A DNA stretch of 64,000 nucleotides, from positions 186,001 to 250,000 of the forward strand of contig NZ_JABMLF010000005.1 in assembly GCF_013205055.1 (NCBI RefSeq), in the 5' to 3' direction. The notes beneath the pieces were generated by a model. That model was not told the DNA's origin, did not search any database, and saw only the letters and a list, made by a program, of their open reading frames with translations. Source of the DNA: Rathayibacter sp. VKM Ac-2856. Lineage in GTDB: Bacteria > Actinomycetota > Actinomycetes > Actinomycetales > Microbacteriaceae. The position numbers were made by a program, and so were the translations under genes. Positions 46,035 to 55,425 of this stretch are shown here, piece after piece; within the stretch, counting starts at the first letter, position 1, and each line of letters opens with the position of its first letter.

Positions 46035-46051
46035 CACGACTGGGAGTCGTG
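46035..46051. promoter_or_regulatory. Palindrome in the YlbL/DUF2342 divergent promoter region
   Basis: CACGACT-GGG-AGTCGTG, nine bases after a -10-like TAACGT (46023-46028) and 67 bases before the gene at 46118. It could be an operator or an early transcript hairpin; no regulator is adjacent. Confidence 0.35.
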
Positions 46052-46117
46052 TCACGATCCGTCGCCCGAACCGGGCGTGCAGAGGCCGGCTCCACCCGAC
46101 GAGGGAGGGCTCTCCGA

Positions 46118-47563
46118 ATGGCCGAAGGCGACAACGCGGACCGACCGGGCGGCGGCTCCGAGGACGAGTTCCGCGAGATGCTCCGGCAGTTCCTCTCCGG
46201 GGACGGACCCATCGACCCGAGCAGGCTCGCGGGCGCCGCGGGCCTCCCGAACGACCCGGCCGCGCTGCAGAACCTGCTCTCGCAGCTGCAGAGCGCGATG
46301 CAGCAGACGGGAGGCGGCATCAACTGGTCGCTCGCGCTCGAGCAGGCGAAGCAGCTGGCCCGTGCCGAGTCCGTCCCGGTCACCGACGCCGTCCGCGCGC
46401 CGTTCGACGGCGCCTTCGGCGTCGCGGCGCTGTGGCTCGACGAGGTCGCCTACGTCTCCGAGCTGAGCCGCGCGCCCCGCACCATCAGCCGGCTCGAGTG
46501 GATCTCGCTGACGATGCCGGTCTGGACGCAGCTCGCCGAGCCGGTCGCCCTCAGCATCTCGAACGCGCTCACCGGTGTGATGCGCGACCAGGCGCCGGAG
46601 GAGATGCAGTCGATGATCGCCGGCGCCGAGGACATGATGCGCGGCATCGGCGGCACCCTCTTCGCCCTCCAGCTCGGCCAGGTGGTGGGCCAGCTCGCCG
46701 CCGAGGTCGTCTCGGGCGGCGACATCGGCATCCCCCTGCTCGAGGAGAACGACGCGGCGATCCTGCCGCAGAACGTCGCGGCGTTCGGCGAGGGCCTCGA
46801 CATCCCCGTCGACCAGGTGCAGATCTACCTCGCGGTGCGGGAGCTGGCGCACGCCCGGCTGTTCCGGCACGGCAAGTGGGTCCGGCTCGCGCTCATCTCG
46901 CAGATCACCGACTTCGCCCGGGGCATCACGATCGACACGAGCCGCCTCGAGGAGCTCGCCGAGAACTTCGACCCCTCGAACCCCGAGGAGCTGCGCGACG
47001 CGATGACGTCCGGCGCGCTGATCCCGCCGAAGACGGAGGAGCAGCTCGCGGCGCACGGCCGCCTCGAGACGATGCTCGCGCTGATCGAGGGCTGGGTCGA
47101 CGTGGTCACCGCCGCGGCGACCACGCGCCTGCCCAGCGCCGGCGCGATCGCCGAGACCGTCCGCCGCCGCCGCGCGTCCGGCGGCCCCGCCGAGTCGGCC
47201 TTCGCGACCCTCGTCGGGCTCGAGCTGCGGCCGCGCCGGCTCCGCGAGGCCGCCGCGATGTGGCAGGCCGTCACCGACGCGGTGGGCCCGGAGGCGCGCG
47301 ACGCGCTCTGGTCGCACCCCGACGTGCTCCCCGGCTCGGAGGACCTGGACGACCCCTCGCGCCTGGTCGCCCGCCTGAGCGCCGAGGCCCGGGGCGAGAC
47401 CCCGGAGCCCGACGAGATGGACCGCGCGCTCGAGGAGCTGCTGAACGGCACGACGCCCACGGCGCCGGAGGACGGCGTCGACGGCGACGTCGACGGCGGC
47501 ACCGCGGACGGCACCCGTCCGGACGACGACGGCACCCCGCCCACCGGCGATCGACCCGTCTGA
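46118..47563 (+). CDS. Zinc-dependent metalloprotease-like protein (DUF2342, zincin_2)
   Basis: Protein of 481 residues of the actinobacterial DUF2342/zincin-like family. The N-terminal segment FREMLRQFLSGDGPIDPSRL and the Gln-rich helical part QNLLSQLQSAMQQ are typical; the proposed metal region reads AVRELAHARLFRHGKWVR (an HxxxH-like arrangement) followed by LIEGWVDVV with a further Glu. The last 60 residues are acidic low-complexity. ATG at 46118 is ten bases after GGAGGG. From memory the homologue is Rv3195, next to Rv3194c, in divergent orientation as here. Confidence 0.9.
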   Translation: MAEGDNADRPGGGSEDEFREMLRQFLSGDGPIDPSRLAGAAGLPNDPAALQNLLSQLQSAMQQTGGGINWSLALEQAKQLARAESVPVTDAVRAPFDGAFGVAALWLDEVAYVSELSRAPRTISRLEWISLTMPVWTQLAEPVALSISNALTGVMRDQAPEEMQSMIAGAEDMMRGIGGTLFALQLGQVVGQLAAEVVSGGDIGIPLLEENDAAILPQNVAAFGEGLDIPVDQVQIYLAVRELAHARLFRHGKWVRLALISQITDFARGITIDTSRLEELAENFDPSNPEELRDAMTSGALIPPKTEEQLAAHGRLETMLALIEGWVDVVTAAATTRLPSAGAIAETVRRRRASGGPAESAFATLVGLELRPRRLREAAAMWQAVTDAVGPEARDALWSHPDVLPGSEDLDDPSRLVARLSAEARGETPEPDEMDRALEELLNGTTPTAPEDGVDGDVDGGTADGTRPDDDGTPPTGDRPV

Positions 47564-47650
47564 CCCCACCGTCCGACCCCCGCGCGGGAGCGGTCCACGA
47601 CCTGTGGACAACTCCCGCGCCGCCGAGCCGCTCTCGGCCATGATCTCCCG

Positions 47651-48454
47651 ATGGTCCTCCGGCTCGATCCCCGCTTCCCCCTCGTCTGGCGCTCCGCGAC
47701 CGCGATGCAGATCGGCCTCGACCACCCGCGCGTGGTGCTCGAGGGAGTGGGCTACGCCGAGGAGCTGCTGCTGCACGCGCTGCGGCTCGGCACGAGCACC
47801 GGCACGGCACGGCTGATCGCGACGCGCGCCGGCGCCTCGGACGCGCGAGTCGACGAGGTGCTCGCGGCTCTCCGCCCCGTCCTGGTGCGCCGCATCGACC
47901 CGACGCCGCCGGTGCCCCCGAGGGTGGTCGTCGAGGGCGCCGGCTCGGCGGCGGACGCCCTGCGCGGTCTGCTGCGCGGCGAGGGCTGCGAGCTGGTCGG
48001 CGAGGACGCGCTGCCGGAGCTCGCGGTGCTGGTCGCGGACTTCGCGGTCGCGCCGGCCCGCGCCGCGCACTGGCTCTCGAGCGATGTGCCGCACCTGGCG
48101 GTCGTCTTCGGCGACGAGTCGGTGCGGATCGGCCCGCTCGTCGAGCCGGGCGCGGGGCCCTGCCTGCACTGCGCCTACCGCGACCGGATCGACCTCGACC
48201 CCGACTGGCCGCGGCTGGTCATCCAGGTGCTCGGCGCGACCGCGGCGACCCGGACTCCGCTCTCCAGCGCCGCCGTCGCGGTCGCGGCTGCCGACGCCGC
48301 GCTCCGGCGGCTGCACGCCGGCTGGACCGGGCTGCGGAGCAGCGTGCGCACCTACTCGGACGCCTCCGGAGCGTTCAGCGAGCGCCGGCTGGAGCCGCAC
48401 CGCGAGTGCGCGTGCCGATCTCTGCGAGGAAGCGCGACGGCTCCCGCCGCGTGA
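47651..48454 (+). CDS. Cyclodehydratase-like (TOMM/ThiF-type) orphan protein
   Basis: Protein of 267 residues resembling the cyclodehydratase (E1-like/Ocin-ThiF) components of thiazole/oxazole-modified microcin pathways, with zinc ligands PCLHCAYR (CxxC) and HRECAC (near residue 250). The N-terminal LRLDPRFPLVWRSATAMQIG is the family's peptide-binding wing start. No precursor peptide or dehydrogenase gene is nearby, so it is an orphan conserved in actinobacteria next to the DUF2342 gene. Ribosome site is weak. Its last 80 bases overlap the end of uvrD2 on the other strand. Confidence 0.8.
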   Translation: MVLRLDPRFPLVWRSATAMQIGLDHPRVVLEGVGYAEELLLHALRLGTSTGTARLIATRAGASDARVDEVLAALRPVLVRRIDPTPPVPPRVVVEGAGSAADALRGLLRGEGCELVGEDALPELAVLVADFAVAPARAAHWLSSDVPHLAVVFGDESVRIGPLVEPGAGPCLHCAYRDRIDLDPDWPRLVIQVLGATAATRTPLSSAAVAVAAADAALRRLHAGWTGLRSSVRTYSDASGAFSERRLEPHRECACRSLRGSATAPAA

Positions 48455-50087
48455 CCCGGCCCACCGTCGACTGCGACCAGGACAGCCGCAGCCGCTGCCG
48501 GGCACGGGTGATGCCGACGTAGAGCAGCCGGCGCTCCTCGTCGATCGCCTCGAGCCCGCTCGCGTACGAGATCGGCAGCAGGCCCTCGGTCAGCCCCATC
48601 AGGTGCACCGACTCCCACTCGAGCCCCTTGGCGGAGTGGAAGGTGGCCAGGGTGACCGCCGCGCGGTCCGGCTCGTGGTGCACCTGCTGGCGGGCGAGGA
48701 GGTCGTCGGTGAACTGCTTGAAGGTCCAGCCGGCCGGCGCCTCGTCGACGAGCCGGGCGAGCGTGTCCAGCGACTCCCAGCGCTCGCGCACGGCGCCGGG
48801 CGCGGAGGGCGGCTCGGCGCTCCAGCCCAGCGAGCGCAGGACGTCGCTGACCGACTTGAACAGCGGCTCCCCCGAGATGGAGACCGAGGCCGCGCGCAGC
48901 TGCATCACCGCCTGCTTCACCTCGGGCAGGTCGAAGAAGCGCTTGCCGCCGCGCAGGTGCGCCGCGACGCCGCGCTCGTGCAGTGCGCGCTCGAGGATCG
49001 CGGACTGCGAGTTGGTGCGGAAGAGGATCGCGATGGCGGAGGGGCGCACGCCCGCCTCGATGTCGGCCGCGACGCGCGCCGCCACTCCCCTGGCCTCGGC
49101 CACGTCGTCGGGGTAGGAGTCGATCGCCGGCTCCGGAGCGGCCGCCGTGGCGGGCGCGCCGGCCGCGGAGTGCAGCACGAGAGCGCCGGGCCGGCCGCGC
49201 ATCAGGCGGTTCGCCGTCTGCACGATCGGTGGCGCGGAGCGGTAGTTCTCCTCGAGCCGCACGACCGTCGCGGCCGGCCAGCGCGTGCCGAAGTCGAGGA
49301 GGTAGTCGGCGCGGGCGCCGGCGAAGGAGTAGATGGTCTGGCTCGCGTCGCCGACCACGCAGAGGTCGCTGCGGTCGCCGAGCCAGAGCTCGAGCAGCCG
49401 CTGCTGGAGCGGGTTCACGTCCTGGTACTCGTCGACGACGAAGAAGCGGTACTGCTCCCGGACCTGCATCGCCATCGCGGGCTCGGACTCGAGCATGCCG
49501 GCCGTGACGAGCAGGACGTCCTCGAAGTCGATCTGGCGGCGCTGGTCCTTCAGGCCCTCGTACTCGTCGACCATCGCGACGGTCTGCTCGAGGGTCAGGC
49601 GGCCGGGCAGGGCCCGGGTCCGCGCGGCGACGGCGTACTGCTCGAGCGAGAGGGCCGAGACCTTCCGCCACTCGATCTCGGCGGAGAGGTCGCGGAGCGT
49701 CGCGGTGTCCAGCTTCAGCCGGAGCCGCTCCGCCGCGTGGCCGAGCAGCCGCGCCTTGCCGTCGAGCAGCTGCGGCATGGTGCCGCCGACCAGCTGCGGC
49801 CAGAAGAAGCCGAGCTGCGAGAGCGCGGCGGCGTGGAACGTCCGGGCCATGACGCCGCCCGCGCCCAGCACCCGCAGCCGGGAGCGCAGCTCGGCGGCCG
49901 AGCGGCTGGTGAAGGTGAGCGCCATGACGCGGGCGGGCGTGTAGACGCCGGTGGCTACGCCGTGCGCGATCCGGTGCGTGATGGTCCGCGTCTTGCCGGT
50001 GCCCGCGCCGGCCAGGACGCAGACCGGGCCGAGCAGCGCCTCCGCCGCCTCGCGCTGCCCCTCGTCGAGTCCGTCGAGCAGGGTCAC
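48375..50087 (-). CDS. uvrD2: UvrD2/PcrA-type superfamily I DNA helicase
   Basis: ATP-dependent 3'-5' DNA helicase of 570 residues. Motif I AGAGTGKTRT, II VVDEYQDVNPLQQ, III GDASQTIYSFAGA, IV LEENYRSAPPI, V ATFHSAKGLEWESV and VI YVGITRARQRL are all intact. It is shorter than M. tuberculosis UvrD2 (about 700) and lacks the C-terminal HRDC domain. GTG at 50087 overlaps the nudC stop by four bases. Follows the adnAB block as in M. tuberculosis (Rv3198c). Confidence 0.94.
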   Translation of the reverse strand: MTLLDGLDEGQREAAEALLGPVCVLAGAGTGKTRTITHRIAHGVATGVYTPARVMALTFTSRSAAELRSRLRVLGAGGVMARTFHAAALSQLGFFWPQLVGGTMPQLLDGKARLLGHAAERLRLKLDTATLRDLSAEIEWRKVSALSLEQYAVAARTRALPGRLTLEQTVAMVDEYEGLKDQRRQIDFEDVLLVTAGMLESEPAMAMQVREQYRFFVVDEYQDVNPLQQRLLELWLGDRSDLCVVGDASQTIYSFAGARADYLLDFGTRWPAATVVRLEENYRSAPPIVQTANRLMRGRPGALVLHSAAGAPATAAAPEPAIDSYPDDVAEARGVAARVAADIEAGVRPSAIAILFRTNSQSAILERALHERGVAAHLRGGKRFFDLPEVKQAVMQLRAASVSISGEPLFKSVSDVLRSLGWSAEPPSAPGAVRERWESLDTLARLVDEAPAGWTFKQFTDDLLARQQVHHEPDRAAVTLATFHSAKGLEWESVHLMGLTEGLLPISYASGLEAIDEERRLLYVGITRARQRLRLSWSQSTVGRVTRREPSRFLAEIGTRTRGAAPAGAR

Positions 50088-51031
50088 GCGACGATGGGGC
50101 CGTTCTCGAGCGATCCCCCGTACCAGTCCTCGATCATCGCGCGGGCGATCGACGAGCGGCCGGGCAGCAGCACCGAGTCGAGCGAGTCGTGCAGCTGCTG
50201 GCGGGTGAACCAGCGCAGGGCGACGATCTCCTCGCCGTCGGGCAGGAGGTCGGCGGGGGCCTGGTCGTCGGCCAGGCGCGCGGTGAAGCCGACCATCAGC
50301 GAGGCCGGGAACGGCCAGGGCTGCGAGCCGAGGTACTGCGGGTCGACGACGCGAATGCCCGACTCCTCGAAGATCTCGCGGACGACGGCCGCCTCGAGCG
50401 ACTCCCCCGGCTCGACGAAGCCGGCCAGCAGCGAGAAGCGGCCGGTGCCCCACATCGCGTTGGAGCCCAGCAGCAGGCGGTCGTCGGCGTCGAGGACGCA
50501 GACGATGATCGCCGGATCGGTGCGCGGGAAGACCTGGCTGCCGTCGGCGGGCGAGCGGCGGACCCAGCCGCCCTGCTCGACGACGGTCGCCTCGCCGTTG
50601 CGCGGCGAGAAGCCGTGCGAGGCGTGCCAGTTGACCATCGCGAGCGCCTCGGTGAAGAGGCCGGCGTCGCGGTCGCTGAGGTGCTCGGCGAGGGTGCGCA
50701 GCGCGCCCCAGGCGGCGTCGTCGGGCGCGAGGGCGCTCGCCTGCTCCTCCGTGAGCACGGCGGCGACGACGGGGGTGCCCGCGGGCTCGCCCTCGGCGTC
50801 GACGGTGGTGCGGCCGAGGTAGAGGCGGAGCGCGCCGGCCGGCACGTCGGCCGCGGGGCGCAGCGCGAGGCTCTCGCCCGACACGAGGGCGCGGTCGCCG
50901 CGGAGCAGGAGGACGCGGGTGGCCGGGTCCGCGTCGAGCTCGTCGAAGAGCTCGGGGCGCGCGCGGGCGAGGTAGTCGCGGTCGACCGCCTGGCGGGCGA
51001 GCGGGAGTCGGTCGGAGAAGGACGGGATCAT
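50084..51031 (-). CDS. nudC: NAD+ diphosphatase-like Nudix hydrolase (NudC), no zinc ribbon
   Basis: Nudix enzyme of 315 residues that splits NADH and removes NAD caps from RNA. The Nudix box GFVEPGESLEAAVVREIFEE is complete and the NudC signature SQPWPFPASLM follows. The zinc ribbon that normally reads like FCPRCG...CxxCG is present only as a ghost: FSPRNGEATV and RRSPADGSQVFPRTDP carry Ser/Asn/Ser/Asp in place of all four cysteines. Fold is probably kept without zinc. ATG at 51031; GTGA overlap with uvrD2. Confidence 0.9.
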   Translation of the reverse strand: MIPSFSDRLPLARQAVDRDYLARARPELFDELDADPATRVLLLRGDRALVSGESLALRPAADVPAGALRLYLGRTTVDAEGEPAGTPVVAAVLTEEQASALAPDDAAWGALRTLAEHLSDRDAGLFTEALAMVNWHASHGFSPRNGEATVVEQGGWVRRSPADGSQVFPRTDPAIIVCVLDADDRLLLGSNAMWGTGRFSLLAGFVEPGESLEAAVVREIFEESGIRVVDPQYLGSQPWPFPASLMVGFTARLADDQAPADLLPDGEEIVALRWFTRQQLHDSLDSVLLPGRSSIARAMIEDWYGGSLENGPIVA

Positions 51032-51190
51032 GCGGGCTCATTTCGAAGCGGTGCCGGGGGACGGCCGGTGCGGGGCCGAGGAGGTGGCGGGCCGGGAGGC
51101 GACCGGGAGGAGCGCGGCTCCTCGACGGCATCGGCTGGTCAGCGCGTGGCGACCGGCCGGTCGGGCGCCCGGCGACCTACCCTGGTGAGC

Positions 51191-52258
51191 ATGGCCAGAT
51201 CCCATCTCACTCTAGCCGCGCTGGCCACTTCGGCCGTCGAGGGCCTCGACGTCCGGACCGCGCGCGAATTCACGCACTCGACGCACGGGGACTTCGACTC
51301 CGCGCTCCTGACCACGCGCGACGGCGCCCGCCTGGTGGTGCGCGTGCCGACCTCGCCGCTGGCCGAGCAGGAGCAGCTCGGCGACCTCGTCGCCCTGCGC
51401 GCGCTCACCGCCGGCATCCGCAGCCGCCTGCCGTTCGATCTGCAGGAGAGCATCGGGCAGACGCCGTTCGACGGCACCCGCGGCGTCGTCTACCAGTACC
51501 TCGAGGGCGACCGCGTGCTGATCGACGACGTCGAGGCCTCGAGCGGGCTCGCGGACTCGATCGGGCGCGCGATCGGCGCGATCCACTCGCTGCCCGCGTC
51601 GTTCGTGCAGGAGGCGGGACTGCCCGTCGCGTCGGCCCGCGACAGCGTCAACGAGACGGTCGCCGTGATCGAGCGCGCGGCCGACACCGGGCACGTCCCC
51701 GCCGCGCTCGTCGCGCGCTGGGAGTCGGCCTCCTCCGACGAGGCGCTCTGGCAGTTCGACCCGACGGTGGTCAACGGCTCGATGACCTCCGACTCCTTCC
51801 TCCGCACCGGCGACTCCGTCAGCGCGGTGCTCGGCTGGGCGGCGCTGCGCGTCGGCGACCCGGCGCGCGATCTGCACTGGCTGCTCAGCGCGCCGGGCGC
51901 GGGCACGGCCTTCGCCGCGTACTCGCGGATGCGCGCCGGGGCGGTCGACCGCACGATCCGCCAGCGCGCCCAGCTCTACGCCGAGCTCGAGCTCGCGCGC
52001 TGGCTGCTGCACGGGACCGAGACCGAGGACTCGGCGATCGTCGACGACGCGGTGGGCATGCTCGACCTCCTGGTCGACAGCGTCCTCGGCGACCTCTCCG
52101 CGCCACTCTCCACCGACACCGGGCCGGTGCTCGAGGTCTCCGAGGTCGAGGAGCTGCTGAACCGCACCCCCGGCGCGCGGACCGGCTCCTCCGCTCACGG
52201 CCGCGGGCTCGCCCCCGTCGCCGAGGAGAGCGACTCCGAGAGCTCGCGCTCCGAGTAG
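51191..52258 (+). CDS. Phosphotransferase-like (APH-fold) pseudokinase
   Basis: Protein of 355 residues with the aminoglycoside/macrolide phosphotransferase fold: LVVRVPTSPLAEQEQ holds the ATP-binding strand region, GVVYQYLEG the hinge. The catalytic HGDxxxxN motif reads VNGSMTSDSFL (His to Asn195, Asp to Ser197) and the metal-binding I/VDW is LGW (Gly215), with the following VGDPARDLHW kept. It should not phosphorylate substrates. It is known as a conserved companion of the adnAB/nudC block in this family. Its 3' end overlaps adnB by 64 bases tail to tail. Confidence 0.85.
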   Translation: MARSHLTLAALATSAVEGLDVRTAREFTHSTHGDFDSALLTTRDGARLVVRVPTSPLAEQEQLGDLVALRALTAGIRSRLPFDLQESIGQTPFDGTRGVVYQYLEGDRVLIDDVEASSGLADSIGRAIGAIHSLPASFVQEAGLPVASARDSVNETVAVIERAADTGHVPAALVARWESASSDEALWQFDPTVVNGSMTSDSFLRTGDSVSAVLGWAALRVGDPARDLHWLLSAPGAGTAFAAYSRMRAGAVDRTIRQRAQLYAELELARWLLHGTETEDSAIVDDAVGMLDLLVDSVLGDLSAPLSTDTGPVLEVSEVEELLNRTPGARTGSSAHGRGLAPVAEESDSESSRSE

Positions 52259-55200
52259 AAGCGCTCGGGCCGCAGCACGAGGTCGTCGGCGACGAAGTAG
52301 AACACCGCGTCGACGCTCTCCAGCGGCACGCCCTTCCAGCGCGAGTAGGCGAGGCGGTACAGCGCGAGCTGGAACTGCTTGAGCTCGAGGTCGGCCGCGT
52401 CCTTCGGGGCGCGGCCGGTCTTCCAGTCGACGATCTGGAAGCCGTCGTCGGTGCGGTAGACCGCGTCGAGCTTGCAGACGACGACGTGCCCCGCCAGCTG
52501 CAGGTGGATCTCGATCTCGACCGCCTCGGGACGGCGATCGGCCCACTCCGAGCGCTCGAAGGTCTCGATCAGCCCGGCGAGCTGCTCGCCCTCGGCACCG
52601 GCCGCCGTCGCGCCGCCGTCGTCGAGCTCGTCCGGGAAGGTGTCGACGGCCTCGGACTCGCCCTGGATGCCGAAGCGGTTCTCGACCCAGGAGTGGAAGG
52701 TCGTGCCGAGCCGGGTCTGCCGGTACGGGCGCTCGGGCATCGGCCGCCGCAGCTGCGCGACGACCTCGGCCGGGGTGCTGACGATGTCCTTGAACCGCGA
52801 CGCGGGGATGCGGGTGGGCAGGCCGACGCGCTCGCCGCCCGCGAGGCGCACGGCGCGCTCGGCGAGCAGCAGGCGGACGTCCGCGCCGCGGGCGCCGAGC
52901 AGTGCCGGCTCGGCGACGCGCACGCGCTCGGCCGCCGCGCGCACGCGGTCGCCGCGGGCGCCGAGCGGATCGTGCGGCCAGTGGAAGGTCCGCGGGGCCT
53001 GCTCGAGCGGGTTCTCGAGGTTCGACGGCTCGGCCGGGAGCTCCGGGAGCGCGTCGGCCTCGGCGAGGTCGCGCAGGAAGACGCCGGGCCCGCGCGGCTT
53101 GGCCTGGCCGGCCCACCAGGATCCGCTGAGCAGCAGGTGGTGCCGCGCCCGGGTCACGGCGACGTAGGCGAGGCGGCGCTCCTCGGACTCGTTGCGCTCG
53201 CGCAGGGTGTCGCCGAAGTCGGCGATCGCGTCGACGACCTCCTTCTGCGTGGCGCAGCCGCGCCAGGCGAGGTCCGGCAGCTCGGCCGCGTCGCCGCGGA
53301 AGGCGTAGGGCATGGCGCCGAGGCGCACCCAGCCGCGGAAGCCCTCGACGGGGGTGCCGGGCAGCTCGCCGTCGACCATCCGCGGCACGGCGACCAGGTC
53401 CCACTCGAGGCCCTTCGAGCCGTGGATCGTGAGCAGCTGGACGGTGCCGGGCTCCGGGTCCTCCGGGCGCGGCGCGAGGCCGTCGCGCTTGTCCGCGAGC
53501 ACGAGCCAGCGCAGGAACCCGCGGAGCGACGAGCCGGTGCCGGCGCCGCGGTCGTCGGTCTGCAGGTAGCCGGACACCGCCTCGCGGAACGCCTCGAGAT
53601 TGGCGCGGCCGTCGCTGCGCGACTCGTTGGCCTCCACCTCGATGTCGAGGCCGAGCTCCTGCTCGACCAGGGTGACGAAGTCGAGCAGGTCGAGGCCCGC
53701 ACGGGCGCGCAGCCGGGCGAAGAGCGTGCCGGCGTCGTGCAGTCGGCGCAGCCCCTCGTCGCTGAAGGAGGACAGCGCGGAGTGGTCGATCCGGCCGTCG
53801 TCGCCGGGGCGCCGCGAGGCGATGAAGTCGAGGGCCTCGATGATCGAGCCGCCCTCGCCCTCGGTGACGGAGGCGCGCATCCGCTCGCGCACCTCCTCCG
53901 GCAGCAGGCGGTGCGCGTGGTCGCGCGAGGCGAGCCAGGAGGCGAGATCGCGCAGCGCGCGCAGATCGCGGACGCCGAGGCGCCAGCGCGCGCCGGCGAG
54001 GAGGCGGACGAGCTCGCTGCCCGCGGCCGGGTCCTCCACCACGGTGAGCGCGGCGACGAGGTCGGCGATCTCCGGCTGGCGGAGCAGGCCGCCGATCCCG
54101 AGGATGTGGTACCGGACGCCGTGCCGGGCGAGGGCGGCGGCGAAGCGGTCCATGTGCGCCCGGACCCGGAACAGCGCCGCGGCCGACGGCGGATCCTCCC
54201 CGCGCTCGGCGCTCTCGGCGATCCGGCCGGCGAACCAGCGCGCGACGTCGTCGGCCTCGTCCTCGATCGTCTCGGGGAAGGTCAGCTCGACGGCGTGGTC
54301 CGAGGCGCCCGGCCCGGCGGCGAGGCGGTCCACCGGCACGGCGCTGCCCGCGGTGAGCGGCGCGACGACGGCGTTCGCCGCGGCGAGCACCCCGTGGCCG
54401 TTCCGCCAGCTGGTGGACAGCGAGAAACGGGCCGCGGAGCCGAAGTCGAGCGCGAAGCGGCCGAGGCCCTCGGCGCTCGCTCCGCGCCAGCCGTAGATCG
54501 ACTGGTGCGGGTCGCCGACCGCCATCACGCCCTGCTCGGCGAAGAGCCGCGCGAGCAGACGGGTCTGCAGCACCGAGGTGTCCTGGTACTCGTCGAGCAG
54601 CACGACCCGGTAGCGGGCGCGGTGCTCGTCGACGACGCGGGGCACGCGCTCGATGATCCGCAGTGCGAGCGCCACCTGGTCCGAGAACTCGACGAAGCCG
54701 CGCTCCGCCTTCGCCTCCTGGAAGCGCTCGGCGAGCGCGGTCAGCACCGGCAGCGCGCCGACGGCCTGCAGCGCCTTCTCGAGCTCGCGGTAGAGACCGG
54801 AGCCGCTGGAGCCGCGGGGCAGCTCGCCGAGGCGCAGGAACTCCTCCGCGAAGCCCGCCACCTCGGCCGGGTCGGCCAGGTTGTCGGCGAGATCGTGGGC
54901 GAGCGCGACGGTGAGATCGGTCAGGCGGTCGATGCTCGCCTCGACCTCGAGGATGCGCGGGTCGGCGGTGTCGGCGACGACGCCGCGGGCCAGGTGCCAG
55001 GCGGACGCCTCCGAGAGGACGGTCGCATCGCCCTCCCGGCCGATGAGCGCGGCGTTGTCGCGGAAGATCGTGTTCGCGAAGGCGTTGTAGGTGGAGACCG
55101 TGGCGGCCTCGAACGGGTCGGGCTCGGTCTGGTCCTCGCGCAGCGGCAGCAGGCCGGCCGCCCCGAGCTGGTCGATCCGGCGGCCGATCCGCTCGCCGAG

Positions 55201-55425
55201 CTCGGCCGCGGCCTTGCGGGTGAAGGTGAGGCCGAGCACCTCGGACGGCGCCGCGAGCCCGTTGGCGAGCAGCCACAGCACGCGGTTCGCCATCGTCTCG
55301 GTCTTGCCGCTGCCGGCGCCGGCGACGACGAGGGCCGGGGCGAGCGGGGCCTCGATGACGGCGCGCTGCTCGAGGGTCGGCGGGCGGAGGTCGAGGGCCT
55401 CGGCGATGGTCAGGGCGTCGATCAC
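52195..55425 (-). CDS. adnB: Helicase-nuclease AdnB-like subunit
   Basis: UvrD-type helicase with C-terminal PD-(D/E)XK nuclease, 1076 residues; partner of AdnA in a heterodimer that resects double-strand breaks. Motif I VVAGAGSGKTET, II VVLLDEYQDTSVLQT, III GDPHQSIYGWRGA, V TIHGSKGLEWDLV and VI VAVTRARHHL are intact, so this is the active motor. The nuclease motif near residue 998 is KLDAV...FQIVDWKTG. GTG at 55425 has GGAGGG nine bases ahead and overlaps the adnA stop (GTGA). Confidence 0.92.
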   Translation of the reverse strand: MIDALTIAEALDLRPPTLEQRAVIEAPLAPALVVAGAGSGKTETMANRVLWLLANGLAAPSEVLGLTFTRKAAAELGERIGRRIDQLGAAGLLPLREDQTEPDPFEAATVSTYNAFANTIFRDNAALIGREGDATVLSEASAWHLARGVVADTADPRILEVEASIDRLTDLTVALAHDLADNLADPAEVAGFAEEFLRLGELPRGSSGSGLYRELEKALQAVGALPVLTALAERFQEAKAERGFVEFSDQVALALRIIERVPRVVDEHRARYRVVLLDEYQDTSVLQTRLLARLFAEQGVMAVGDPHQSIYGWRGASAEGLGRFALDFGSAARFSLSTSWRNGHGVLAAANAVVAPLTAGSAVPVDRLAAGPGASDHAVELTFPETIEDEADDVARWFAGRIAESAERGEDPPSAAALFRVRAHMDRFAAALARHGVRYHILGIGGLLRQPEIADLVAALTVVEDPAAGSELVRLLAGARWRLGVRDLRALRDLASWLASRDHAHRLLPEEVRERMRASVTEGEGGSIIEALDFIASRRPGDDGRIDHSALSSFSDEGLRRLHDAGTLFARLRARAGLDLLDFVTLVEQELGLDIEVEANESRSDGRANLEAFREAVSGYLQTDDRGAGTGSSLRGFLRWLVLADKRDGLAPRPEDPEPGTVQLLTIHGSKGLEWDLVAVPRMVDGELPGTPVEGFRGWVRLGAMPYAFRGDAAELPDLAWRGCATQKEVVDAIADFGDTLRERNESEERRLAYVAVTRARHHLLLSGSWWAGQAKPRGPGVFLRDLAEADALPELPAEPSNLENPLEQAPRTFHWPHDPLGARGDRVRAAAERVRVAEPALLGARGADVRLLLAERAVRLAGGERVGLPTRIPASRFKDIVSTPAEVVAQLRRPMPERPYRQTRLGTTFHSWVENRFGIQGESEAVDTFPDELDDGGATAAGAEGEQLAGLIETFERSEWADRRPEAVEIEIHLQLAGHVVVCKLDAVYRTDDGFQIVDWKTGRAPKDAADLELKQFQLALYRLAYSRWKGVPLESVDAVFYFVADDLVLRPERFYSERELSESLSSATGASPRP

